Source of the DNA: G963662655 sp963665015
GTDB taxonomy: Bacteria; Cloacimonadota; Cloacimonadia; Cloacimonadales; JAIOQZ01
DNA: 64,000 nucleotides
Assembly: GCA_963665015.2 (NCBI GenBank)
Contig: CAXXSY010000004.1
Location: 1,612,001-1,676,000 of the forward strand
Direction of reading: 5' to 3'
The notes beneath the pieces were generated by a model. That model ran no database searches, was not told the DNA's origin, and saw only the letters and a list, made by a program, of their open reading frames with translations. Made by a program: the position numbers and the translations under genes. Positions 31,666 through 40,930 of the stretch are shown here, piece by piece. Positions within the stretch are counted from its first letter, which is position 1. The number at the start of each line of letters is the position of its first letter.

Positions 31666-34600
31666 TTATTTCGTCTTGTAGGGTATGGTAAACGTAAACG
31701 TCGAGCCTTTTTCCCATTGGCTCTTCACGGTGATTTTCCCGCCCAGTAATTCTGCCAGCTTGTCGCATATCGACAATCCCAGCCCGGTCCCTTCATACTT
31801 TCGCGTCAACCCGGTTTCGACCTGCTGGAAGGGCTTGAAGAGTTTGTCCATATCCTCTTCTTTGATTCCGATTCCCGTATCCACGAGTGTGAATCGAATG
31901 CTCCTCTGCATTGGAGGCTTCAAGGATGTCGTGATCTTTACATCGAGGCTGATTCCGCCTTCTTCCGTGAATTTGATCGCGTTACTCAACAGATTGAGCA
32001 GAATCTGCTCGATCCTGCGGGCATCGCTAACAATTATACCGATTTTACTATCAATATCGCAAGCTATTTTTAAAGCTTTTTTCTCGGCGAGCGGCAGGAT
32101 CGAATGCACGACCTTGTTAACGCTGTCCGAGAGGGTGAATTCCGCCTCGACGATCTGCAATTGTCCCGCCTCGATTTTGGAGATGTCGAGCACATCGTTA
32201 ATCAGCGTCAGGAGGTGTCGCGAGCTTGCCTGCACCATCCCGAGCTGTTTCTTCTGTTCGTCGTTCAGAGGTCCGGGCAGTTCCTGCATCATGATTCCGG
32301 TGAATCCGATGATGGAATTCAGCGGGGTCCGCAGTTCGTGGGACATGGAGGCGAGGAATGCTGATTTCAGTCGATCGGCGGACTCCGCCTGCTCTTTTGC
32401 TTCGACGAGGCTTGCTTCGGTTTCCTTCCGGCGAGTGATCTCGTATTTCAGCGTTCGGTTCCACAGGAACGCGATAATGGTCATCGAGATCAGCAGAACA
32501 AAGGCAATGCTGCTCCAGAAAAGAATCTGGCGTGCTTCCTTGCCGTGCTCGAAGCGAACGGTTATCCATTTCGCCCGAAGTTCCGCCGCCTCGTCTTCCG
32601 AGACGGTCGAAAGAGCTTTGGAGATGATGTTGAGAAGGATAGGCCAGTCGTTGCGAACCGCGAACGAAATACCGTCCATCATGGCGTCCATGGGAGCGGC
32701 AACGACCACGTTGGTGAAGTTGTATTCTGAAATCACATAAGAGCCGTGAGCCAGCGTGTTGATATAGGCGTCCGCATCGCCATTGGATACAGCGAAGATT
32801 GCGTCGTAGGTTGTATCATAGAGTTTCAGCGTCAGATACGGATACTGGGTTTCGAGACGATCCTGAATGTAGCTTCTGTTCTTGATCGCGATCGTCTTTC
32901 CTTTGAGGTCTTTCGCGCTTCCGATAAAGGGTGCGTTCTTGCGGGTGAAAATCATTTCGGGTGAGGTGATGTATGGTTGCGTGAAATTCAGGTATTCCTT
33001 TCGTTCTTCCGTTGACATGACGGCGCAGAGCATGTCTATCTTGCGCTCTTTTGTTTTTTCGATAACCATGCTCCAGGTGGGATAGGGGACGACGCGCAGA
33101 TTCAGTCCCATCCGCTGGTTGATGAGCGCGATATAGTCGGCTGCGATTCCGGCGTGTTCACCGTCTTCGTTGATGAACTCGAACGGTTGGAATCCCGGGT
33201 CGGCTCCGACGCGGATCACGGGATGTTCCTTGATCCACTTCTTCTCGGTTTCGGTGAGTAGCGCGGTGTAATCGTGTTCTGTTTTGTCGGCGGTACCTTT
33301 GTTCCAGAATCCGGTAGCGGACTCCGGAATCCAGCGTTTTTCGATTTCCGCGAGTCTGGATTTCGGGATGTTTTCGATGCCCTGATTGATGGCCTTGATG
33401 AGCTTTGTTTCTTTGGGTCGAACGCCGGCGTGAACGTCGGACGAGAAGATCGGTATCTCGATGGTCACCTGCCCCGCGAATCGCTCTTTCAGCAGAAGAA
33501 GTCTGCCGATCTGGACGGGAAGGAACATGAGGTCAATATCGCTCGACATGAGGGAATAGAGCATTTCGTTCATCGTATCGTATCTTTTCAGAAGGCTGCT
33601 TGTCGGCAGGTTTTTCGAGCAATAGATGTCCAGGCTCGAATCCTTGATCACGCCCAGGACGACGTTTTCCAGCTTCCGGATGTCGTTCGGGTAAGATTGG
33701 GTGCTCAGGTGAAACAGAGAGGCGTCGGTTTTGTAGAACGGCTTCGAAAAGATCAGCTTCGACGCCGCGAGCGTGCTGATACTCTGGCCGATTGTGAAAT
33801 CGGCTACCCCGTCGATTACAGCTTGCATTTCGTGGACACCCGAGTTGGGCAGGAAGCTGATCTCCTTGCCGGTCGTCTCGGACCACAGGTTCCAGAAATC
33901 GACATAGAGACCGGCGGGTTTGCCATAGGGATCGATGAACGCGTAGGGCTGTTTCTGCATGTTCATGGAGATGAGCAGGACATCGTCGGATGTGCGTTGC
34001 CGTGAGATACCGAGCCATTTTCGCTCCAGCATGGCGATTTCATAGGAAGTAATGTTCTTCAAACCGCGATTCACCAGATTGAGCAAATCCTTATTGTCTT
34101 TCGCCACCGCGCCCCGGTAGAATTGGGAGAAGAGCGGTTTCCCCATCTTGTACTGGTAATCGCTGGTCGTGTCGAGCGTGCTGATGTATTGATTGAGGTT
34201 CTCGACAGGCGCGATGAACACGCGGATATCACCTCGTTGAGCGGCATCGAACAGGGTGGGATAATCGTCGTATCGCATGTAAGTCAGGTTGGGATAGTGT
34301 TTCTGCATATAGCGATCCGTGAACCCTCCGGCGGGGACACCGACCAGGATTCCCTTGAGGTCGTCGGCATTGTTGATACCGAGCAGATTTTTGTGGTGCA
34401 TAATGTAGTAGGTGACCTCGAAGATCGGCTCGGTGAAGTCGAGGAACTCCTCCCGCTCAGCAGATAGAAACAGTCCAGCGTGAAGATCGGCTCTTCCGTC
34501 TCGAACCATCTCGACCGTTTCGATGAACGGCGCTGGGATGAATTCGACCGGAATCGCGTTCGTCACCGACCAGAGGCGCCAGTAGTCGATCAGGATGCCG

Positions 34601-34752
34601 TCCGCTTCGCCGTACTCGTTCACATATTTGTACGGTGGATTGCTCTGGTTGTGGGCGATACGGATCGGTTGGTCCGCTGCCACAACACAACAGGTTGGAA
34701 ACAAAAGAGATATCAACAGAAAAACAGATAAAGACTTCCAGTGTTTCGGCAT
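31666..34752 (-). CDS. EvgS/BvgS-like sensor kinase with three periplasmic solute-binding domains
   Basis: 1028 residues. A signal or N-terminal anchor (SLSVFLLISLLFPTCCVVAA) is followed by three tandem family 3 solute-binding domains. Domain 1 spans about 28-250 (ADGILIDYWRLW, GLFLSAEREEFLDFTEP), domain 2 about 258-475 (AGLYVDFWNLW, FSKPFYKTDAS), and domain 3 about 500-745 (HAGIAADYIALI, MSTEERKEYLNFTQPY). One transmembrane helix follows (ILFWSSIAFVLLISMTIIAF, about 755-777). The kinase core has its His near 804 in SMSHELRTPLNSIIGF, LLNLLSNAIKFTEEGG, DTGIGIK and YEGTGLGLSI. It probably senses a small periplasmic molecule such as an amino acid. Unlike EvgS it has no receiver or Hpt domain; these roles may be supplied by the two downstream genes. 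Confidence 0.93.
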   Translation of the reverse strand: MPKHWKSLSVFLLISLLFPTCCVVAADQPIRIAHNQSNPPYKYVNEYGEADGILIDYWRLWSVTNAIPVEFIPAPFIETVEMVRDGRADLHAGLFLSAEREEFLDFTEPIFEVTYYIMHHKNLLGINNADDLKGILVGVPAGGFTDRYMQKHYPNLTYMRYDDYPTLFDAAQRGDIRVFIAPVENLNQYISTLDTTSDYQYKMGKPLFSQFYRGAVAKDNKDLLNLVNRGLKNITSYEIAMLERKWLGISRQRTSDDVLLISMNMQKQPYAFIDPYGKPAGLYVDFWNLWSETTGKEISFLPNSGVHEMQAVIDGVADFTIGQSISTLAASKLIFSKPFYKTDASLFHLSTQSYPNDIRKLENVVLGVIKDSSLDIYCSKNLPTSSLLKRYDTMNEMLYSLMSSDIDLMFLPVQIGRLLLLKERFAGQVTIEIPIFSSDVHAGVRPKETKLIKAINQGIENIPKSRLAEIEKRWIPESATGFWNKGTADKTEHDYTALLTETEKKWIKEHPVIRVGADPGFQPFEFINEDGEHAGIAADYIALINQRMGLNLRVVPYPTWSMVIEKTKERKIDMLCAVMSTEERKEYLNFTQPYITSPEMIFTRKNAPFIGSAKDLKGKTIAIKNRSYIQDRLETQYPYLTLKLYDTTYDAIFAVSNGDADAYINTLAHGSYVISEYNFTNVVVAAPMDAMMDGISFAVRNDWPILLNIISKALSTVSEDEAAELRAKWITVRFEHGKEARQILFWSSIAFVLLISMTIIAFLWNRTLKYEITRRKETEASLVEAKEQAESADRLKSAFLASMSHELRTPLNSIIGFTGIMMQELPGPLNDEQKKQLGMVQASSRHLLTLINDVLDISKIEAGQLQIVEAEFTLSDSVNKVVHSILPLAEKKALKIACDIDSKIGIIVSDARRIEQILLNLLSNAIKFTEEGGISLDVKITTSLKPPMQRSIRFTLVDTGIGIKEEDMDKLFKPFQQVETGLTRKYEGTGLGLSICDKLAELLGGKITVKSQWEKGSTFTFTIPYKTK

Positions 34753-34815
34753 CCAAATACCTCATTTCGCTGAGAAGACATGGTTTTTTTTCTGAATACA
34801 CCATACGTTATATAA

Positions 34816-34844
34816 AATTTATATCTGTTTCCGGGATTTGTCAA
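34816..34844 (-). promoter_or_regulatory. Promoter of the three-gene sensor operon
   Basis: Minus strand TTGACA (34839-34844) with TAAATT (34816-34821) at 17 bp; TATAAA at 15 bp is an alternative -10. The ATG is at 34752. Confidence 0.6.
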
Positions 34845-34902
34845 GCAATTCCGTTCGGTTATATATAGGGAACGGGCATTTCTTTCGGGGCGAATTTTTA
34901 AA

Positions 34903-34930
34903 TTGACAATATTGCCAAGCCGGATATTAT
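34903..34930 (+). promoter_or_regulatory. Promoter of the propeller lipoprotein gene
   Basis: TTGACA (34903-34908), 16-bp spacer, TATTAT (34925-34930). The ATG at 34971 follows a GGAGG at 34957-34961. Confidence 0.7.
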
Positions 34931-34970
34931 TAAATGTAAATGCTGGGAATAAATTCGGAGGTTTAAATTG

Positions 34971-36221
34971 ATGAGAAAAGGAATGATCTCTCTTCTGATC
35001 GCGTTGCTGATACTGATCGTCGCCTGTGCCGACAGACCAACCAACGACGAGGTATCCGAAGTGATCAACCAGTCTCTGCGAGAGAATTCAAATGTAGTAG
35101 TTAACAACGATGAAGAGGACCTCAATACGCGCGTGACCATTCGTAATGAAGAGTTGTTGCCCGGCGGCAACCGCGTCGTACCGCCCCTGACGTGGATCGC
35201 ATCTGTCGATGCGCCGTTCGTGGCGGGTGAGCAGGTTCAGGCGTGCTTCGCTTATCTCGATCCCTGTATCTGCAAAGTCTATGTGGCGTACAATACCGAA
35301 GGCGAAGTCTGGCGCGGCGGTGTCGATATCGTGAGCCTGCACAACGTCTATCACCCGGTTGTGATATCCCAGGCGCTTTTCAGCGACACGGACGTCCAGG
35401 CGGTATCGGCAGACTTCCAGAGCACGGGACGCTTCTGGATGGCTTCGGCGATTGATCCGGATCCGTACGGACTCAATACTCCCGCCGTGATCGAGGAAGT
35501 GATCCTTACCCCGAGCGGCACGTTCCCGACACCGTATTCATCACGCCTCTACGATGTTCCTTCGTCGGTCTGCAAGGGTGTGCGACGCTCGGCGAACTGG
35601 CTTTATTCCACGACATCCCGTACCGATGGCGGAGCATTCTGCCACAGCCTGAACAGCGGTAACTACATGGAAATCGTGGAAGACGATCGCTACGACAACG
35701 CCAAGGGTATCGCGATTACCGGCAATTCTATCCACTCCGATCACCTGGTGATGGAAGCTGGCGCGGAAGCGAACCTGCATATCTATGACGTGGGTACGAC
35801 CGATTCCGACCACGAACCGATTATCTACAACATCGGCTCGGCGGAACCGTACTACGCAAAGATGTGGTGCGACCTTCGGGATAACGTCGCTTACGTGGCG
35901 ATGGGCGAAGGCGGATTCAAGGCTTTCGACGTCTCTCTCGGCGCAGACAATACAGAGCCCGACCCGATATTCTACTTCGATCGCCCGGGAAACGGACTGA
36001 CCAACGCCGTGACGGTTGACAACGACTATATCTACGTCGCCAACGGCGAAGACGGTCTCTATATCTTCGAGCGTCCCATCGGCGTTCCGACCAATCCGGA
36101 ACTGACCCCGGTCGCGCAATTCGATTTCGACGGATCGGTCAACTTCGTGAAGTCGTATGGAGACTGGATATTCGTCGCGACAGGAACCGCCGGAATGCAT
36201 ATCCTGTATCATAACTTCTAA
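34971..36221 (+). CDS. Beta-propeller (LVIVD-like) lipoprotein
   Basis: 416 residues. The N-terminus MRKGMISLLIALLILIVACAD has a lipobox (IVAC), predicting a lipid-anchored envelope protein. The mature chain contains repeated strands of the LVIVD type, for example RDNVAYVAMGEGGFKAFDV, DNDYIYVANGEDGLYIFE and YGDWIFVATGTAGMHIL, each ending in a turn rich in Gly and Asp. This indicates a beta-propeller, usually a protein or ligand-binding scaffold at the cell surface. The ATG at 34971 is preferred over the adjacent TTG because spacing from GGAGG is better. The gene is monocistronic, with a promoter before and a terminator after it. Function is unknown. Confidence 0.85.
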   Translation: MRKGMISLLIALLILIVACADRPTNDEVSEVINQSLRENSNVVVNNDEEDLNTRVTIRNEELLPGGNRVVPPLTWIASVDAPFVAGEQVQACFAYLDPCICKVYVAYNTEGEVWRGGVDIVSLHNVYHPVVISQALFSDTDVQAVSADFQSTGRFWMASAIDPDPYGLNTPAVIEEVILTPSGTFPTPYSSRLYDVPSSVCKGVRRSANWLYSTTSRTDGGAFCHSLNSGNYMEIVEDDRYDNAKGIAITGNSIHSDHLVMEAGAEANLHIYDVGTTDSDHEPIIYNIGSAEPYYAKMWCDLRDNVAYVAMGEGGFKAFDVSLGADNTEPDPIFYFDRPGNGLTNAVTVDNDYIYVANGEDGLYIFERPIGVPTNPELTPVAQFDFDGSVNFVKSYGDWIFVATGTAGMHILYHNF

Positions 36222-36241
36222 GCGAATTGCTTCAATATTCG

Positions 36242-36272
36242 GCCCGATGGATATCCCGTCGGGCTTTTTCTT
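36242..36272 (+). terminator. Intrinsic terminator after the propeller lipoprotein gene
   Basis: GCCCGA (36242-36247) pairs with TCGGGC (36259-36264), followed by TTTTTCTTT. It lies 20 bp after the stop codon. Confidence 0.85.
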
Positions 36273-36605
36273 TGTCTTGATTCGCCGAGTTCCAGCTCGG
36301 CATCTCTTTTTCATGTGTCTGAAGCAGGATGGGCAGGATTGGGGAAAGGGACCCTCACCCCAACCCTCTCCCGCAAGCGGGAAGAGGGAGCAGAGAACGT
36401 CGCTCGCAGATTGCATCCACTTGCATCTTCGTCCGTTCACTTGCTCCACCATGGAGTTGGGGGATTCCTGGCTGTTACCTCCGGTAAAACCAACAATACC
36501 GCGACTTCCTGGCTACCGGACACGAGAATAAAGTCGCGGAACACCACGGCTCCGCAAGCGATCGAACGAATCTACGGCGTGGCGGCGTGGATTTGTCGTG
36601 AGAGA
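36273..36605. repeat. Gene-free spacer with dispersed hairpin elements
   Basis: GCCGAGTTCCAGCTCGGC (36284-36301) belongs to the GCCAAGCT family. ACCCTCACCCC...CTCTCCCGCAAGCGGGAAG (36351-36390) contains the hairpin TCCCGC-aa-GCGGGA and recurs in altered form at 41061-41100. The rest shows no coding potential and no further structure that I can recognise. Confidence 0.65.
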
Positions 36606-36832
36606 GAGGCTCGCCCGGAGGTCGAGCGCTACAGCGGGGAATCAATTTCTGAATGTACCGGAGGTTCTTCCGAATGTTGATTTCAGCTTCACGGCCAGAA
36701 GAGGCTCGCTCGGAGATCGAGCGCTACAGCGGGGAATCAACTTCTGAATGTACCGGAGGTTCTTCCGAATGTTGATTTCAGCTTCACGGCTTAGAAGAGG
36801 CTCGCTCGGAGATCGAGCGCTACGGCAGGATA
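36606..36832. repeat. Tandem array of about 2.4 copies of a 95-bp unit
   Basis: Unit starts at AGGCTCGC are at 36607, 36702 and 36798 (periods 95 and 96). Each full copy has CTCGGAGATCGAGCGCTAC, then AATCAA...CTGAATGTACCGG...CTTCCGAATGTTGATT, an inverted repeat, and TTTCAGCTTCACGGC. The third copy is truncated. The inner part is the CTGAATGTCCG family also seen at 3764 and 61904, and the CTCG...GAGCGCTAC part recurs inverted at 40973-40996. There are no variable spacers, so this is not a CRISPR array. Confidence 0.85.
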
Positions 36833-36863
36833 GAAAATAATCGTGATGGAGCCAACATTTTTC

Positions 36864-36891
36864 TTGACGTCTGAAGAGAGCAAAATAATTT
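36864..36891 (+). promoter_or_regulatory. Putative promoter of the tRNA-Leu gene
   Basis: TTGACG (36864-36869) in the context TTTTTCTTGACG, 16-bp spacer, TAATTT (36886-36891). The mature tRNA begins 26 bp later. Confidence 0.55.
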
Positions 36892-36916
36892 GATGCCCGA
36901 TCAAGAGAGTGAAGAC

Positions 36917-37004
36917 GCAGAAGTGGTGAAATTGGCAAACACGCTAGGTTCAGGGTCTAGTGGGCGCAATGCCCTTGGGGGTTCGAGTCCCCCCTTCTGC
37001 ACCA
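36917..37004 (+). tRNA. tRNA-Leu (anticodon CAG)
   Basis: An 88-base type II tRNA. The acceptor stem GCAGAAG pairs with CTTCTGC, and CCA is encoded at 37002-37004. The anticodon stem CTAGG/TCTAG encloses the loop TTCAGGG with anticodon CAG, reading CUG codons. A long variable arm (GGGCGCAATGCCC) and the T-arm with GTTCGAGTC complete the fold. A terminator-like hairpin follows at 37016. Confidence 0.97.
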
Positions 37005-37015
37005 TATTTATAGAG

Positions 37016-37044
37016 GCCGAGCGGTAACACGTATCGGCTTTTTT
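37016..37044 (+). terminator. Terminator after tRNA-Leu
   Basis: GCCGA (37016-37020) pairs with TCGGC (37034-37038), followed by six T residues. It lies 20 bp before the next start codon, so read-through into the transporter gene is possible. Confidence 0.7.
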
Positions 37045-37063
37045 CGTATTCAGGAGTCGAATC

Positions 37064-37609
37064 ATGCAGCTTCGCGCGATGCCCCGGGAGCGTTATCTGG
37101 TGACGCTGGCGCTGTTGACCGCCTTTTCGGTGACGGCCTTCGCGCTGGAGAGCTGGATGCCGAAGCCGCTGCCGTTTCTCCGGCTTGGTCTGGCGAATAT
37201 CCCGGTGGTGCTGCTGCTCTACACCCGCAATTTCCGTGAAGCGATTCTGGTGGGATTCATGAAGGTCGCGCTGGGGAGTGTCTTCTCCGGGTTGATCCTC
37301 AGCCCGACGACGTTGATTTCGCTGGGTGCGACGTGCTGCTCGATGACGGCGATGTCGTTGTTGATCGTATTGCCGGTTCGATTCAGTCCGGTCGGCATCA
37401 GCGTGGGTGGGGCTGTGATTCACAACATGGCGCAGCTTGGTGTGGTCCGGCTGGTGATTTTTCATGAAAACGGGATATTTCGATTGACGCCTCTCTTAAT
37501 TTTGTTGGGAATAGGAACCGGGATCGTAACGGGATATCTTGTGACGTTAATCAATCGTACCCTGTACCGGAAATACTATGCAGACAATAAAGAACAAGAC
37601 TCGCATTAA
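37064..37609 (+). CDS. Gx transporter family (HepS1-like) membrane protein
   Basis: 181 residues with about five predicted membrane helices. The signature PLPFLRLGLANIPVVLLLY matches the family annotated as Gx transporter or heptaprenyl diphosphate synthase component I, which resembles ECF-type substrate-binding subunits. The segments VGFMKVALGSVFSGLILSPT and GGAVIHNMAQLGVVRLV are also typical. In FCB and Clostridia it is often next to FMN-binding/NosX-like or polyprenyl synthase genes; here it precedes a penicillin-binding protein, which would fit polyprenyl carrier supply. Transport substrate is not established. ATG 37064 has AGGAG upstream, and the 3' end overlaps the PBP gene by 32 bp. 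Confidence 0.8.
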   Translation: MQLRAMPRERYLVTLALLTAFSVTAFALESWMPKPLPFLRLGLANIPVVLLLYTRNFREAILVGFMKVALGSVFSGLILSPTTLISLGATCCSMTAMSLLIVLPVRFSPVGISVGGAVIHNMAQLGVVRLVIFHENGIFRLTPLLILLGIGTGIVTGYLVTLINRTLYRKYYADNKEQDSH

Positions 37610-39818
37610 CAGACGGCTGCTGAAGCCGATCCTGATCACCTTTTACATCTTTCTGACGATGGCGGTTTTCGGGATCGCGTGCATTGCCGGACTCTTTCAA
37701 TACTACAGCAGCGAACTGCCGCCGCTGAGTGAACTCAAGCACTACGACATGAAGATCGGCTCCAAGGTCTATGACCGCAACGACAACCTGATCCACACCT
37801 TCGCGATGGAGAGACGAACCTACTCGCCGTTGAGCGAGATTCCCCAGTACATGATTGATGCGCTGCTCGCGACGGAGGACAAGAATTTTTATCGGCACTG
37901 GGGCGTCGATCTCTACGGGCTGTCCCGCGCGTTTCTGATCGATATCGCGCATTTCGACTTCTCGCAGGGCGCCAGCACGATCACGCAGCAGCTATCCCGC
38001 AACCTCTTTCTGACGCTCGACAAGACGGTGCCGCGCAAGATCAAGGAAGCCATGCTCGCGGTGCGTATCGAGCGCATGTATTCCAAGGACGAGATTCTCG
38101 AACTCTACTTCAACAAGGTCGCCTTCGGTGCCGGTATCTACGGTGTTTCTTCCGCGGCTACGATCTATTTCAACAAAAAGCCGTACGAATTGACCCTGCC
38201 GGAAGCAGCGCTCATCGTGGGCATTACGCAGCTTCCCGGTCGATACGATCCGACGAGGAATCCGGAGAAATCGATCCAGCGGCGGAACGTGGTGCTCTAT
38301 CGCATGCTGGACGAGAAATTCATCACCCACGAGCAGTACGAACATGCGATCCGGGAGCCTTTGAACCTCTATCACGACACCGCCAACCGCAGCGCGGACG
38401 ACTATTTCATCGAGTACGTGCGAACCATGCTGGAAGATCGATACGGAACGACAAAGCTCTTCACGGGCGGACTCAGCATCTACACCACGCTCGATATCGA
38501 TCTGACCCGCTACGCCGATACGATCCTGAACAACCATCTGGTCGAGTTCGAGGCAAAGAACGAGTACGAGTTTCAGTACAACGATTTCCCGCGCGACACC
38601 ACCGACATCGTGACGCCGTACGTGCAGGGCGGATATGTGGTGATGGACGCCGAGACCGGCGCGGTGCGGGTGATGATCGGCGGAAGGAATTTCAACCACA
38701 GCAAGTTCAACCGCATGGTGCAGGCGAGACGACCGCCGGGGTCCTCGTTCAAGCCCATCATCTATACGACGGCACTGGAAAAAGGCTATACACCCGCCAC
38801 AGTCATCGACGACAAGCCGGTCTATTTCATCCAGAGCGACTCGGTCTTCTGGGCGCCCAAGAATTACAGTCTGGATAATTTCGGCTACACGAGGCTGCGC
38901 GACGGTTTACGGAAATCGCGCAATATCTTTTCGGTTAAAACGCTCGCCGACATCGGACCGCGAACCGTGATTCGCAAGGCTCGCCAGTTCGGCATCACCA
39001 CGCCCCTGATCCCCATTTACTCCCTGGCAGTGGGATCGATGGAGGTGCAGCCGCTGGAGATCATTTCGGCATACACCACGTTCCCCAATCTTGGCGAACG
39101 GGTGACGCCCTTCTTCGTCAGAAGAGTCGAGGACGCGGATGGAACCATCCTGGAAGAGGCTTCGGTCGAACGCATCCGTGTGACGGACGAAAAGATCGCC
39201 TACCTGATGGTCAATCTGATGCAGTCGGTAACCGAACCGGGTGGAACCGGCGCCGGTATCCGCTGGCGCGGTTATCGATGGGCTGCCGGCGCGAAGACCG
39301 GTACTACCGACGACTTCCGCGATGCCTGGTTCATCGGATACAACAAGGAACTGGTCGCCGGAATCTGGGTGGGCTTCGACAACAACTCGCCGCTCGGGTC
39401 AAAGCAATCCGGCGCGGTCGCTGCGCTTCCACCCTGGCCGTACATCATGAAGTATGCACTCGAGAAAGACGCGCCGCTCAACGCGCAGGGCAAACCGGTA
39501 ATCGACGGTACGGTACTCGATTTCAAGCGTCCGGACGGACTCATCGACGTTGAGATTTCGGCACGCACGGGGCTGCTGCCCAAGAACCGCTTCGAGGAGC
39601 GCATCAGCGAAGTCTTTATCCTTGGTACGCAACCCACACCGCTATCGGACAGCCTGAACTACAATTTTTATCCGACCCGCTACCGCGAGACCGACAAGGT
39701 CTGTACCTATTTCCTGCTCGATCGCGATCCCTCCGTACTGGATTCACTGGCGCTGCATAACGGCATTGTGGATTCGCTCGATCTCTCGGACGGCGATGTC
39801 TTCATACCCGAACGATGA
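37578..39818 (+). CDS. Class A penicillin-binding protein (PBP1a type)
   Basis: 746 residues. A short cytoplasmic tail is followed by one transmembrane anchor (ILITFYIFLTMAVFGIACIAG, about 15-38). The glycosyltransferase 51 domain has the catalytic Glu in ATEDKNFYRHWG (about 95-105) and GASTITQQLSRNLFL. The transpeptidase domain has SxxK in PGSSFKPI (about 386), SRN in RKSRNIFSV, and KTGTT (about 573). It polymerises and cross-links peptidoglycan in the periplasm. The start overlaps the transporter gene, and its stop overlaps the glycosyltransferase start as ATGA. The C-terminal tail ends in an acidic segment (DSLDLSDGDVFIPER). Confidence 0.95.
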   Translation: MQTIKNKTRINRRLLKPILITFYIFLTMAVFGIACIAGLFQYYSSELPPLSELKHYDMKIGSKVYDRNDNLIHTFAMERRTYSPLSEIPQYMIDALLATEDKNFYRHWGVDLYGLSRAFLIDIAHFDFSQGASTITQQLSRNLFLTLDKTVPRKIKEAMLAVRIERMYSKDEILELYFNKVAFGAGIYGVSSAATIYFNKKPYELTLPEAALIVGITQLPGRYDPTRNPEKSIQRRNVVLYRMLDEKFITHEQYEHAIREPLNLYHDTANRSADDYFIEYVRTMLEDRYGTTKLFTGGLSIYTTLDIDLTRYADTILNNHLVEFEAKNEYEFQYNDFPRDTTDIVTPYVQGGYVVMDAETGAVRVMIGGRNFNHSKFNRMVQARRPPGSSFKPIIYTTALEKGYTPATVIDDKPVYFIQSDSVFWAPKNYSLDNFGYTRLRDGLRKSRNIFSVKTLADIGPRTVIRKARQFGITTPLIPIYSLAVGSMEVQPLEIISAYTTFPNLGERVTPFFVRRVEDADGTILEEASVERIRVTDEKIAYLMVNLMQSVTEPGGTGAGIRWRGYRWAAGAKTGTTDDFRDAWFIGYNKELVAGIWVGFDNNSPLGSKQSGAVAALPPWPYIMKYALEKDAPLNAQGKPVIDGTVLDFKRPDGLIDVEISARTGLLPKNRFEERISEVFILGTQPTPLSDSLNYNFYPTRYRETDKVCTYFLLDRDPSVLDSLALHNGIVDSLDLSDGDVFIPER

Positions 39819-40930
39819 CAATGATCCTCTCCATCATCGGACTCGCAGCGACCATCGTCTATATCCTGTACACGATCCGTTTTGCAAAAGGCTTACAGCG
39901 GTTGAAACCGGGAAAGAATTTCGAGAAACCGACCGTTTCCGTCGTGGTCGCGGCACGAAACGAAAGCCGCAATATCCAGATGCTGCTTACCTCGCTGGTC
40001 AACCAGAGCTATCCGCCGGACCGCTATGAAATCATCGTTGCGGACGACCAATCGACCGACGATACACGGGAAAAGATCGCGGCATTCAGCGAAAAATGGG
40101 ATAACGTGGTCTGCGTCGAGGTGAAGGATCGCGATCAGGCGAAGTCACCCAAGAAGAACGCCCTCACCCAGGCGATTGCTGCGAGCGAAGGCGAGATTGT
40201 CCTGACCACGGACGCCGATTGCGTGGCGGGTCGATTCTGGATCGAGAGCATGGTCGCCTGTTTCGAGGACGGTATCGATATGGTGGCGGGGTATTCGCGA
40301 CCCAAGATCATGAACTGGAAAGAGACGACGTTCATTCAGAGGTACGAATACTTCGACGTTTTGGTGCTGTTCTCCGCGGCAGCCGGTTCTGTTGGAAGCG
40401 GAAAGGCGTTCTCGTGCTCGGGCCAGAATCTCGCGTACAGACGGAAGGCGTTCGACGCGGTGGGCGGATTTTCCAGCATTGCCCATCTGGTGTCGGGTGA
40501 CGACGTGAACCTGATGCAATTGATGCGGATCGCGGGCAAGAAGATCGGCTACGCAGTGAATGCCCACACGTTCGTCTATACGAGGCCGATCGAGTCGGTG
40601 GAAAAGTTTTTCAACCAGCGTGCGCGATGGGCATCCAATCTGAAGGTGCAGATGGGGCTCAATCCGGAGTTCTTCCTGTATCTTCTGTCGGTAGCCGCGA
40701 TGCACGCGCTCTCGGTCGCGATGATTTTTTACGACTGGCGTGTCGCGCTGTTGATCTGGATTGGACGGTTGATTGCGGAACTGAGGTTTTTATCGGTTGC
40801 GATAGAAAAATTTCACTTCGAGTCGGATCGATTCCGGTTCTACCCGTTGTGGTTTGTGTTGCAGCCTGTGTATATTGTGATAACCGCGTTGCGCGGTGCG
40901 TTGAATGTATATATGTGGCATGGAAGGTAA
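39815..40930 (+). CDS. Membrane-bound family 2 glycosyltransferase
   Basis: 371 residues. An N-terminal membrane helix is followed by a GT-A domain with SVVVAARNESRNI, IIVADDQSTDDT, LTTDADCVAG (DxD-like) and SGDDVNLMQ. QRARWASN matches the Q-x-x-R-W motif of processive or chitin/hyaluronan-synthase-like enzymes. Three C-terminal helices follow. It probably transfers a sugar to a lipid or polysaccharide at the inner membrane. The start codon overlaps the PBP stop, linking it to envelope synthesis. The last 55 bases of the gene are duplicated downstream at 41003-41058, on the far side of a hairpin element. Confidence 0.9.
   Translation: MTMILSIIGLAATIVYILYTIRFAKGLQRLKPGKNFEKPTVSVVVAARNESRNIQMLLTSLVNQSYPPDRYEIIVADDQSTDDTREKIAAFSEKWDNVVCVEVKDRDQAKSPKKNALTQAIAASEGEIVLTTDADCVAGRFWIESMVACFEDGIDMVAGYSRPKIMNWKETTFIQRYEYFDVLVLFSAAAGSVGSGKAFSCSGQNLAYRRKAFDAVGGFSSIAHLVSGDDVNLMQLMRIAGKKIGYAVNAHTFVYTRPIESVEKFFNQRARWASNLKVQMGLNPEFFLYLLSVAAMHALSVAMIFYDWRVALLIWIGRLIAELRFLSVAIEKFHFESDRFRFYPLWFVLQPVYIVITALRGALNVYMWHGR

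Noticed and set aside
36606..36832. Possible CRISPR or attachment site next to tRNA-Leu
   Set aside because: Repeats are long, without spacers. No integrase is nearby and the tRNA 3' end is not duplicated in the window.
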